From positions 1-32,493 of the forward strand of contig JBMTQX010000034.1 in assembly GCA_049446715.1 (NCBI GenBank): a DNA stretch of 32,493 nucleotides, read 5' to 3'. The position numbers and the translations under genes are program-made. This DNA is from Eutrophocola sp049446715 (GTDB taxonomy: Bacteria; Pseudomonadota; Gammaproteobacteria; Pseudomonadales; Pseudohongiellaceae). Numbering within the stretch: position 1 is the first letter of the stretch; each line of letters begins with the position of its first letter. Shown piece after piece: positions 22,007 to 28,894 of this stretch. The notes under the pieces are model-generated. The model had not been told where the DNA came from. It did no database searches and saw only the letters and a list, made by a program, of their open reading frames with translations.

Positions 22007-22834
22007 TTACGACAAGTCCATGGCATAGGCGGCTGAACCCGGTACCGTCCAGCCATGCTGGGCGCCTTCATAGACTTCCACTTCGGCATTCAGGCCGGCA
22101 GCATCAAAGGCATCGCGCAGCATGGTCTTGGCCTGCGGTTCAGCCTGGTCATCGTTTTCCGCAATCGCCACCAGGTAACAGGCTTTCCTCTCCGGTATCA
22201 GCAGGTGCGGGCTGTTGGCTTCATCGGTTGCCATGCGCGCGCCATGGAATGTGGCAGCAGCAGCGATTTTGTCCGGACCGGCGGCAGCCGTGCGCATGAC
22301 CATCGGACCGCCCATGCAGTAGCCGATAGTGGCCATCTTGCGGGTCTTGGTAACCGCCCGGTGGCGTTCCATCAACTCCACCATCGCTCGGGCATCCGTG
22401 AAGTGGGATTCGGCATTGAGTTTCTGGGCCATGGGGACAATGCGGTCACGTACCGCCGGATCACTGAAACTTTCCGTGCGGCTCACCACCGGGGCTTTGG
22501 CTTCGCGGCAGTAGGGATTCACGGCCAGCACGGTATACCCGTATCCGGCCAGACGACGCGCCATATTCGAGAACGTTGGTCGCAGGCCCAGGACATCAGG
22601 CCACAATATCACGCCCGGGAATTCGCCATTGGGGGCGTGGCTCAGATAGCAGTCTGCGACACCATCAGTCGTCAGCACATCCATCGGCCCGGAAGACAGG
22701 CGTTGGGCAAAGGCGCCGGTCGGCAGTGTAGCGGCGAGGCCGGCGCCGGCGGTGAGGCGATTGAACTTGCGCCGCGTCACTTTCCTGGTTTCCAGGTGGT
22801 CTTCCCAGTCCTTCAGTGTTTGTTCGTCACACAT
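22007..22834 (-). CDS. Dienelactone hydrolase family protein with Tat signal, truncated by an in-frame TAA
   Basis: The 275-residue alpha/beta hydrolase starts at ATG 22834 (GGAG eight bases upstream). It has a 19-residue N-terminal extension before a Tat motif, TRRKFNRLTAGAG, and export to the periplasm is likely. The catalytic triad of the dienelactone hydrolase family is visible: Cys173 in IGYCMGG, Asp228 or 229 in AENDDQ, and His260 in GAQHGW. The frame meets TAA at 22007-22009, but reading on in frame gives RAWSRLIALLKEATA and then TGA at 21959-21961. That is the usual C-terminal helix of this family, so the TAA is probably a nonsense change (GAA is one base away). The loss is only 16 residues, so activity could survive. 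It may hydrolyse a lactone or ester. Confidence 0.85.
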   Translation of the reverse strand: MCDEQTLKDWEDHLETRKVTRRKFNRLTAGAGLAATLPTGAFAQRLSSGPMDVLTTDGVADCYLSHAPNGEFPGVILWPDVLGLRPTFSNMARRLAGYGYTVLAVNPYCREAKAPVVSRTESFSDPAVRDRIVPMAQKLNAESHFTDARAMVELMERHRAVTKTRKMATIGYCMGGPMVMRTAAAGPDKIAAAATFHGARMATDEANSPHLLIPERKACYLVAIAENDDQAEPQAKTMLRDAFDAAGLNAEVEVYEGAQHGWTVPGSAAYAMDLS

Positions 22835-23036
22835 GCCCGATCTCCGTTGCAAGGCTGTTATGTCTAAGGCGGATGAAAGGTATAGGGACAGTAAAAGGTC
22901 AGGGCAAAAACGCCAATCATCAATTGTTCAAAATGCCAACTGGTTCCTGCCATTCGCTGCTCCGGCGTGGCTTGTACCCCATGGGGATATGCGCGATTAT
23001 TGCTTTCGCTTTTATCAATTAAGGGAGAGCTGAAAC

Positions 23037-23705
23037 ATGAAACATACATGGCTGCTGAGCGCTGTAACAGCGGCGTTGGGCCTGACTACACTTGCTGCCC
23101 AGGCCGCTCAGCCTGATGCCCCGGCAGAGCGCCCTGAAATGGGCTTTTTTGTCACCAGCCAGGGGCTAGGCAACGGCGGCGACCTGGGAGGTCTCGCGGG
23201 TGCTGACGCACATTGCCAGGCGCTGGCGGAAGCCGTGGGTTCAAACCGTACCTGGGCTGCCTACCTGAGCACACAGGGTTCCAATGCCGTCAATGCACGA
23301 GACCGTATCGGATCTGGTCCATGGGCGAACTCCAAGGGCGTGATCATGGCGACCAGCGTGGAAAACCTGCATTACGACAATTCCAATTTTGGTTTTATGC
23401 ATTCCCGTGACGAAAACGGTCACCAGTTTGCTTCACGTATCGACGGCAATCCCGATTTCACCGAGCACGACATCCTGACCGGTTCACGAATCGATGGCAC
23501 GGCTTTTCCGGCTGGTGAAGATCGTACCTGTAACAACTGGACCAGCAGTACGGAAGGTAGTGCCTGGGTTGGTCACGGTGATCGTTATTCATTCAGTGAT
23601 CCGGGTTCACCCTGGAACTCATCACACGGTACACCTGGCTGTACGCAGCAGGCCTTGGTACAGGTTGGCGGTGCCGGCTTGTTGTACTGCTTTGCGACCG
23701 ACTAA
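23037..23705 (+). CDS. Secreted lectin-like protein (C-type-lectin-like fold)
   Basis: The 222-residue protein has a Sec signal peptide (cleavage after AAQA, about residue 24). The opening MGFFVTSQGLGNGGDLGG with ADAHCQALAEAVGSNRTWAAYLS is characteristic of bacterial lectin-like exported proteins with a C-type-lectin-like or endostatin-like fold. Five cysteines are visible in the domain, including CNNW, PGCTQQ and LLYCFATD, consistent with disulfides. Sugar binding is possible by analogy; no ligand can be read. GGGAGAG is about eight bases upstream of the ATG. It stands alone, 50 bases before the NTF2-like gene on the same strand. The 200 bases before it show no clear promoter or other gene. 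Confidence 0.75.
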   Translation: MKHTWLLSAVTAALGLTTLAAQAAQPDAPAERPEMGFFVTSQGLGNGGDLGGLAGADAHCQALAEAVGSNRTWAAYLSTQGSNAVNARDRIGSGPWANSKGVIMATSVENLHYDNSNFGFMHSRDENGHQFASRIDGNPDFTEHDILTGSRIDGTAFPAGEDRTCNNWTSSTEGSAWVGHGDRYSFSDPGSPWNSSHGTPGCTQQALVQVGGAGLLYCFATD

Positions 23706-23755
23706 GAACGAAAATCACTCTAATGTAAGCAAAAGATTTTCAAGGGGGCTTACCG

Positions 23756-24346
23756 GTGACTGAACAAATTTTCGATAAAAGCATTAACGATAAAAGCACA
23801 AACCTTGCCGCATTCCTGAAAAGGGCGGCGGCAGGTTTATTGCTGCTCCTGGTCAGCGCTGGCGTGTCGGCCCAGGACCCGATCACCATGCAGAACCTGC
23901 TGGATCGTATCCAGATCGAGGACCTGTTGGTGCGTTACTACTACGAACTGTCCCAGGGCAATGCCCATGAGATGTCCGAATACTTTACCGAAGACGCCCT
24001 GCTGGATGTCGACAGCACGATTGCCCGGGGCCGCGATGAAATCGAAAAACTGTATGGCGGACCGCGCGAAGCACGTCCACCGGGTCCGCAGAACCACATG
24101 CTGCTGACCAACCCTGTCATCAACCTCAACGGCAGTCGCGCCACGGCACACGTCATCTGGACCGGTGTCGAGAACGAAGGCGTTGGCAAACGCCCAACCC
24201 TGTATGAACAGGGCCGGGAAGACACAGAACTGATGAAAGTGGATGGCAAGTGGCTGATCAGCAAACGCTATATCAGCTCCGACAGCGGCATTCCGGACCG
24301 TTTCGATGAGACCTATGTGCCGCGGGGAAATCCGCTGGAGCACTGA
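23756..24346 (+). CDS. Exported NTF2/SnoaL-like protein, single domain
   Basis: The start is GTG 23756, eight bases after AAGGGGG. The 196-residue product has an uncleaved-or-cleaved hydrophobic segment at about residues 23-42 (AAGLLLLLVSAGVSAQ) after a charged N-terminus, so it is exported or anchored. The rest is one SnoaL-like domain of the dehydratase-like branch: IQIEDLLVRYYYELSQGN, YFTEDALLDVDST, GRDEIEKLYG, and a late GKWLISKRYI. It lacks the two-module layout of the other NTF2-like genes in this window. Catalytic residues cannot be assigned. A terminator separates it from the DUF6152 fusion gene. Confidence 0.8.
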   Translation: MTEQIFDKSINDKSTNLAAFLKRAAAGLLLLLVSAGVSAQDPITMQNLLDRIQIEDLLVRYYYELSQGNAHEMSEYFTEDALLDVDSTIARGRDEIEKLYGGPREARPPGPQNHMLLTNPVINLNGSRATAHVIWTGVENEGVGKRPTLYEQGREDTELMKVDGKWLISKRYISSDSGIPDRFDETYVPRGNPLEH

Positions 24347-24373
24347 GCGATCATCCGGGCACTGCATTTCAAG

Positions 24374-24411
24374 AGCCAGAGTAGTATGCACTGCAACACT
24401 CTGGCTTTTTT
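24374..24411 (+). terminator. Intrinsic terminator after the NTF2-like gene
   Basis: AGCCAGAGT (24374-24382) pairs with ACTCTGGCT (24398-24406), followed by a run of six T's. The loop is 15 bases. It ends 17 bases before the DUF6152 fusion start, so some read-through or attenuation of that gene is possible. Confidence 0.8.
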
Positions 24412-24427
24412 GTTTGGGGGAAACAGT

Positions 24428-25561
24428 ATGCAAAAAAAATTACTGATTGTGATGCTGATGGGCATGCCGCATGTCCTGCTGGCGCATCATGGCTTTGGTC
24501 GCTTTGACATGAACGGGGAGATTAGCCTTTCCGGTACGTTGACCAGCCTGGAATTCGTGAACCCGCACTCCTATGTCTATTTCGACGTTACGCTTGAGGA
24601 TGGCAGCGTGCGTGAAATGGGCTGTGAAATGCGCGCGGCCACTGTTTTGCGTCGCTCGGGCTGGTCCCCCGACATGTTCACGCCCGGCGTGCAGGTGAAT
24701 ATCACGGGCAGGCCGCATCGGGACGACCCTACATCGTGTTATGTGGAAACGCTGGCGCTAGGTGACGCGCCCGTGCTCGAGCGCTACCAGCAACTGGAAG
24801 AAGGTAGTCAGCAGGATGCCGCTGATCGGCCCGAGCGCCTCACCAGCGGTGAACCCAACATCAGCGGCGACTGGGCGCAGGAGCAATACCTGCTGGCGAC
24901 CCTGCCCGATGGCAGTAGTGCCGGCCTGGTGCCCAAGAGTCGTGTGACGGCCATCGAAAACGGCGATGCTGCTCCCAGCGATTTTTCGAACAATGGCTGG
25001 GGACCCCGGCCAGTCACCCTGACCGCACTGGGTGAGGCGGCTTCGGAAAGACTGCGTAACCAGCCGCCCCGTGAAAACCCGCGCATTGCCTGCGAAATCA
25101 CCAACATCCTGTTTGACTGGGTGTTTGACGGCCCGATTAATCGCATTAGCCAGGCAGCTGACCGCATTGTCCTGGAATATGGGCGCGACCTGGTGCGTAC
25201 TGTGGACATGTCGGCAACAGCTCACCCGGAATACTACGAACTCAGTCGCCGCGGTCACTCCATCGGGCACTGGGATGGGGATGTGCTGGTGGTTGATAGC
25301 CTCGGTTTTCTGCCTGGTCGCATGGCCGGTAATGTCCCGCACAGCAACCGGCTGCATGTGGTGGAGCGTTTCATGCTGGAGACTGATGACCTGGGCAGGC
25401 TGACACTGAAGCGCCAGTTCCGCGCCGAGGACCCGGTCTACTTTGTCGATGCCTACCTTGGCGAAGACACACTGCTGCTGGCCGATGCGCCGTTTGCGGT
25501 AGACGAATGCAAGGAACTGGCGTTTGAATACACCGAGGGCAGTGCTTCTGGCGCGCCCTGA
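24428..25561 (+). CDS. Exported fusion of a DUF6152 domain and a GDxLVV-family domain
   Basis: The start is ATG 24428 (GGGGGAA six bases upstream); the product has 377 residues. The signal peptide ends MPHVLLA, so the mature chain begins HHGFGRFD, as in the stand-alone DUF6152 proteins. DUF6152 covers about residues 20-120 (LEFVNPHSYVYFDV, REMGCEMRA, RRSGWSPDMF). The C-terminal part, about residues 135-365, carries the blocks of the genes at 20176 and 26566: GEPNISGDWAQEQ, RIACE, IGHWDGDVLVVDSLGF, VPHSNRLHVVERF. The fusion shows that the two domains work together. It shares an operon with the epimerase gene, whose start lies 38 bases before this stop. Confidence 0.85.
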   Translation: MQKKLLIVMLMGMPHVLLAHHGFGRFDMNGEISLSGTLTSLEFVNPHSYVYFDVTLEDGSVREMGCEMRAATVLRRSGWSPDMFTPGVQVNITGRPHRDDPTSCYVETLALGDAPVLERYQQLEEGSQQDAADRPERLTSGEPNISGDWAQEQYLLATLPDGSSAGLVPKSRVTAIENGDAAPSDFSNNGWGPRPVTLTALGEAASERLRNQPPRENPRIACEITNILFDWVFDGPINRISQAADRIVLEYGRDLVRTVDMSATAHPEYYELSRRGHSIGHWDGDVLVVDSLGFLPGRMAGNVPHSNRLHVVERFMLETDDLGRLTLKRQFRAEDPVYFVDAYLGEDTLLLADAPFAVDECKELAFEYTEGSASGAP

Positions 25562-26498
25562 TGCCATCATAGAACTGGCGCCCAAGGACGGTCGCAGCCG
25601 ATTGACCCTGTTGCCCGACCGGGGCGGTGTCTGCCATGAACTGGTGTTTACCACATCCCGCGATGTTGTCCTGCCGGTACTGGCGGGATGCACAGCGGAG
25701 GAACTTGCCCGGGGCAATCCCTGGTATCGCGGTGCCTGGCTATACCCGTTTGCCAGTCGTTTGCCGGAAGGCCGATACACCTGGGCAGGGCGTACTTATG
25801 AATTCCCCCTCAATGACCCGACACATCACAGTGCCATTCATGGCATGCTGGAGCGGTTGCCGGCACGACTCACTCATCTAGAAGCCGCGGCAACCTCGGC
25901 CAGTGCCGAGCTGGTGATTCACTATGATGGCTCAGAGCCCGGCTACCCGTTTCCGTCACAGATCCGCATGGAGTATCACCTGGAAAGCCGGGGTGCGCTC
26001 ACCATCACCTTTGCCGTCACCAATCATCACACCGAATCCGTGCCGGTCAGTGTCGGCTGGCACCCGTATTTCACGTTGCCCGGCCAGCCCGACGATTGGC
26101 AACTGCAGTTGCCGGCCGGGGAACTGGTCGAACTGAATGCGCATCTGTTGCCAACTGGCTCGGCATCGCCGGCCCATGGTTTTGAACAAGGTCGCATGCT
26201 CGGCGATCTGGCCATTGATGCCCCCGTAAAACTGTCCAGAGCCGGACGCAATCAGACGACATTATGGTCGCCTGGGTCAGAGGTGGGTGTTTTGCTGTGG
26301 CAGGATGCGGGCAGTTCCATTTCACACGGCTACAAATACCTGCAGGTGTTTGTGCCGCCCGACCGGCAAGCTATTGCCATGGAACCGGTCAGCAGCGCTA
26401 TCAATGCCTTCAACTCCGGTAACGATCTCGGCGTGTTGCCGCCAGGTGATACGCTCGGTTTTACCTGCGGCGTTGAGCTGATTGAGCGACAGTCCTGA
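25524..26498 (+). CDS. Aldose 1-epimerase (mutarotase) family protein
   Basis: The 324-residue galactose-mutarotase-fold protein interconverts the alpha and beta anomers of sugars. The two catalytic or binding histidines are in AIHGML (His106) and GWHPYF (His180), and the catalytic base is Glu287 in MEPVSSAINAFNSG. These match the aldose 1-epimerase family. There is no signal peptide, so it is cytoplasmic, in contrast to its neighbours. The start is TTG 25524 with AAGGA eight bases upstream; GTG 25542 is possible but has poorer spacing. It overlaps the upstream fusion gene by 38 bases, so translation is probably coupled, and it ends in a terminator. The link to sugar metabolism is the only such hint in the region. 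Confidence 0.88.
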   Translation: MNTPRAVLLARPDAIIELAPKDGRSRLTLLPDRGGVCHELVFTTSRDVVLPVLAGCTAEELARGNPWYRGAWLYPFASRLPEGRYTWAGRTYEFPLNDPTHHSAIHGMLERLPARLTHLEAAATSASAELVIHYDGSEPGYPFPSQIRMEYHLESRGALTITFAVTNHHTESVPVSVGWHPYFTLPGQPDDWQLQLPAGELVELNAHLLPTGSASPAHGFEQGRMLGDLAIDAPVKLSRAGRNQTTLWSPGSEVGVLLWQDAGSSISHGYKYLQVFVPPDRQAIAMEPVSSAINAFNSGNDLGVLPPGDTLGFTCGVELIERQS

Positions 26499-26517
26499 AT
26501 GAATTTCCAGGCATAAA

Positions 26518-26541
26518 AAAGGCCGCTGAAAAGCGGCCTTT
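26518..26541. terminator. Bidirectional intrinsic terminator
   Basis: AAAGGCCGC (26518-26526) pairs with GCGGCCTTT (26533-26541) around TGAAAA, with A's before and T's within. It lies between the epimerase gene and the convergent gene ending at 26566. Confidence 0.8.
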
Positions 26542-26565
26542 ATACTGGGCTGTCCTGGCAGACGA

Positions 26566-27339
26566 TCAGGGATAGTCTTCCATGTCGTAGGTGTGCCAGT
26601 TGTCGTAGTCCGGGAAGTCGATGCGGCCATCCCAGAAGCCCTTGTTGTTTTCGTTGCACGAATACTCCAGCAGACCAATGCCATCAGCCATACGGGTGAA
26701 GGTGCGGGTGTTGCTCCAGGGCTCGGTGTAATAGATCGGGTCATCAATGGTGACTTCGTAGTTGATGGTGTCGGCGTCTTTCAGCGTCAGTCGCTCAGTG
26801 ACCACGATCTTGTGGCTGTGCGGGTGGCCCACGGTATCGAGACGGGTCTTGCCGTTGTATTTCTTGGTGGTCACAACCAGGGTGTCACCGTCCCACACGG
26901 CGTGAGAGTTGCCGTACCAGGTGGCTGGCAGGCGCTCGGACATGTCATTGTCGCCAATCTTGAACGAGTGATGCCAGGTGTTCACTTCAAACAAATAGGC
27001 AAAGGCCGTGTCGGTCTGGAAGAACTGCACGGGGTTTGGTGAGTTCATGGAACGCACATGACCAAACGGCAGGCAGGCACCGGTGTAGTCGCCATCAGAC
27101 GAGTTGTAGTTCTCGAAGTTTTTCCGGCCGAGTTCGGAGAAGGGCAGTTCGCCCGGGCCAAACTGGTTGCGGCCATTGCTGCGCGCCATATCCGGTACAT
27201 AGGGAAACTCCCAGATGCCGTTGAAATCCGGTTTGCCGCTGGGCATACGTGGGATGTCCTGGGCTGTCGCCTGCTGAAAGAAGCTGGCCGCCAGGAAAAA
27301 TGAAGTAACAATTGGTAAAAATACCTTGCGTGGAATCAT
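26566..27339 (-). CDS. Exported protein of the GKPDFxGxW / GDTLVV family
   Basis: The 257-residue protein has a Sec signal (cleavage after QATA, about residue 26) and then the family opening IPRMPSGKPDFNGIWEF. Later blocks match the genes at 20176 and 24428: ACLPFGH, HAVWDGDTLVV, GHPHSHKIVVTERL, DDPIYYTEPW and LLEYSCNENN. It has no extra C-terminal domain. Function is unknown. AGGGGGA lies about six bases before the ATG. It follows a DUF6152 gene by 41 bases on the same strand, so the two are an operon, repeating the pairing seen at 20176/21483 and in the fusion. Confidence 0.78.
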   Translation of the reverse strand: MIPRKVFLPIVTSFFLAASFFQQATAQDIPRMPSGKPDFNGIWEFPYVPDMARSNGRNQFGPGELPFSELGRKNFENYNSSDGDYTGACLPFGHVRSMNSPNPVQFFQTDTAFAYLFEVNTWHHSFKIGDNDMSERLPATWYGNSHAVWDGDTLVVTTKKYNGKTRLDTVGHPHSHKIVVTERLTLKDADTINYEVTIDDPIYYTEPWSNTRTFTRMADGIGLLEYSCNENNKGFWDGRIDFPDYDNWHTYDMEDYP

Positions 27340-27380
27340 GCTGGTCCCCCTGTGTTTCCCTGTTAATGCTTTGGTCTGAA

Positions 27381-27776
27381 TTACTGATTGCCTACACGGG
27401 AAAATACCGGTGTGCCATCATCCAGGGTGATTCTGCGTGTGCTGCAGGTGTTGGTGCCGTCGCGAGCCGGATTGGCGTTGGCGCGAATGACCGTGGCCAG
27501 CGGCAGGTCTTCCTTGGCCCAACCCTGACGGATCAGCTGATTGGGAGAACCCATTTCACATTGCCATTTGGCCACAGTACCATCTTCTTCCGTCACATCC
27601 AGATAGAGCCAGATGTGCGGGTTGGTCCACTCGACTTCAGTGATCGCGCCGCGCAGTTCAAAACTGACGGAAGTGTCGAATTCACCGACGAGTGAGTGAT
27701 GGGCCATGGTGGGGGCCGCGACGGCCAGAACAGCAAGCAAACCTGTTGTAAGTATCTGTTTTTTTAGGGGTTGCAT
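27381..27776 (-). CDS. DUF6152 family exported protein
   Basis: The 131-residue protein has a Sec signal ending APTMA, so the mature chain begins HHSLVGEFD. Family blocks are VEWTNPHIWLYLDV, KWQCEMGS, LIRQGW and ARDGTNTCSTRRI. It has cysteines in CEM and NTCS that are absent from the copy at 21483. AAGGAAA precedes the ATG. It is the first gene of a two-gene operon with the GKPDF-type gene at 26566 and is divergent from the second metallo-beta-lactamase-fold gene. Confidence 0.85.
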   Translation of the reverse strand: MQPLKKQILTTGLLAVLAVAAPTMAHHSLVGEFDTSVSFELRGAITEVEWTNPHIWLYLDVTEEDGTVAKWQCEMGSPNQLIRQGWAKEDLPLATVIRANANPARDGTNTCSTRRITLDDGTPVFSRVGNQ

Positions 27777-27824
27777 AATCTTTCCTTTTTTATTTCTATA
27801 AAAGGTGAACCGGCACCTATATAC

Positions 27825-27849
27825 TCGATTGAGATAAATCTCTTATCGA
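27825..27849. promoter_or_regulatory. Imperfect dyad in the divergent promoter region
   Basis: TCGAT-t-GAGA (27825-27834) and TCTC-tt-ATCGA (27839-27849) form a near-perfect dyad around TAAA, midway between the divergent DUF6152 and metallo-beta-lactamase-fold genes. AGGTG-AACCGG-CACCT lies beside it at about 27803-27818. Either could bind a regulator; none is known. Confidence 0.35.
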
Positions 27850-27919
27850 GACTGTCGTTTTCTGACGTCATTAAATACCGCGCTTGGATGCAAGTCTAGG
27901 CGCATATTAAGAAAAAAAC

Positions 27920-28867
27920 ATGAATTTGGGGATTCTCGTTAATACACGATTCAGGCAAATCATCCTGGCTGCGATAATGCTTGTGGCGGCTTGGCTGCCC
28001 ATTGCATCCGTGCAGGCGCAGGCACTGAAAACCGAGCGCGTGTCTAAAGATGTGCTGTTCATCCAGGGGCCGGATGCGAACGTGCTGGCCGTTAACAGCA
28101 GCGAAGGCCTCATCCTGGTCGATGGTGGTCATGCCGACTGGTATGACGATCTGCGCCAGGTTCTGGACAGCGAGTTTCCGAGCCGCCCGATCCGCGCCCT
28201 GATCAATACCCACTGGCATTCACAACAGACCGGCGCGAATGTCCCGCTGGGCCGGGAAGGGGTGGAGATCATCGCCCATGAAAATACCGCGCAATGGTTA
28301 AGCACCACCATCTGGCAACGCTGGTCCGGCCATACCTTTGAGCCGTTGCCCGAAGCCGGTATACCGGTAACCACCTTTTACGATGACACCGACCTGCAGA
28401 TCGGTGATCGTCATGTCTACTTTGGCCACATGTGGAACGCCCACACCGATGGCGATATCTGGGTCTACTTTGCCGAGGACAATGTGCTTGCTACCGGCGG
28501 TGCCGTCTCCAATGGCCGCTGGCCCGAGATCGACTGGTGGACCGGAGGCTATATCGGTGGCCTGCTTGATGGCTTGGTGTCCCTGCTCACTGTACCGAAT
28601 GCTGAAACGACCATCGTGCCGGGTTATGGTGATCTCATGAGCCTGGAAGCCCTCCAGGCCCATAACCAGATGTACCTGACCATTTTTGACCGCTTTCACA
28701 AGAGCCTGATCGACAGCCTCAGTTTGAAAGATATCCTGGCCGAAAAGCACACGGCCGAATTCGAAGCCGACATGGGTGATCCGACACAGTTCATGACCCA
28801 GGCCTTCGAAGGCTTTCAGGGGCGGGTCAGGGATCCGCAGAATTACCGTGTCCTGAATATTCCCTGA
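27920..28867 (+). CDS. Metallo-beta-lactamase-fold protein with largely lost metal site (cassette B)
   Basis: The 315-residue exported protein (Sec signal, cleavage after VQAQA) is a paralogue of the gene at 17655, sharing NTHWH, HTDGDI and a closing IVPGYGDLMS. The zinc site is more eroded: HxHxDH reads HWHSQQ (His98, His100, Gln102, Gln103), the third His remains in AHTDGD (His175), the bridging Asp is Gly194 in TGGAV, and the last His is Tyr236. Hydrolysis by the usual two-zinc mechanism is very unlikely; binding or a one-metal role is possible. The ribosome binding site is weak (AAGAAA). It lies 27 bases before the cassette B DUF1592 gene. Confidence 0.85.
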   Translation: MNLGILVNTRFRQIILAAIMLVAAWLPIASVQAQALKTERVSKDVLFIQGPDANVLAVNSSEGLILVDGGHADWYDDLRQVLDSEFPSRPIRALINTHWHSQQTGANVPLGREGVEIIAHENTAQWLSTTIWQRWSGHTFEPLPEAGIPVTTFYDDTDLQIGDRHVYFGHMWNAHTDGDIWVYFAEDNVLATGGAVSNGRWPEIDWWTGGYIGGLLDGLVSLLTVPNAETTIVPGYGDLMSLEALQAHNQMYLTIFDRFHKSLIDSLSLKDILAEKHTAEFEADMGDPTQFMTQAFEGFQGRVRDPQNYRVLNIP

Positions 28868-28894
28868 GGACAGATCCGCATAAATAATAGGACG

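Noticed and set aside
3125..22009. Reassigned TAA codon explaining the two in-frame TAA lesions
   Set aside because: Intact genes such as katG and the methyltransferase gene end at TAA, so the codon is a normal stop.
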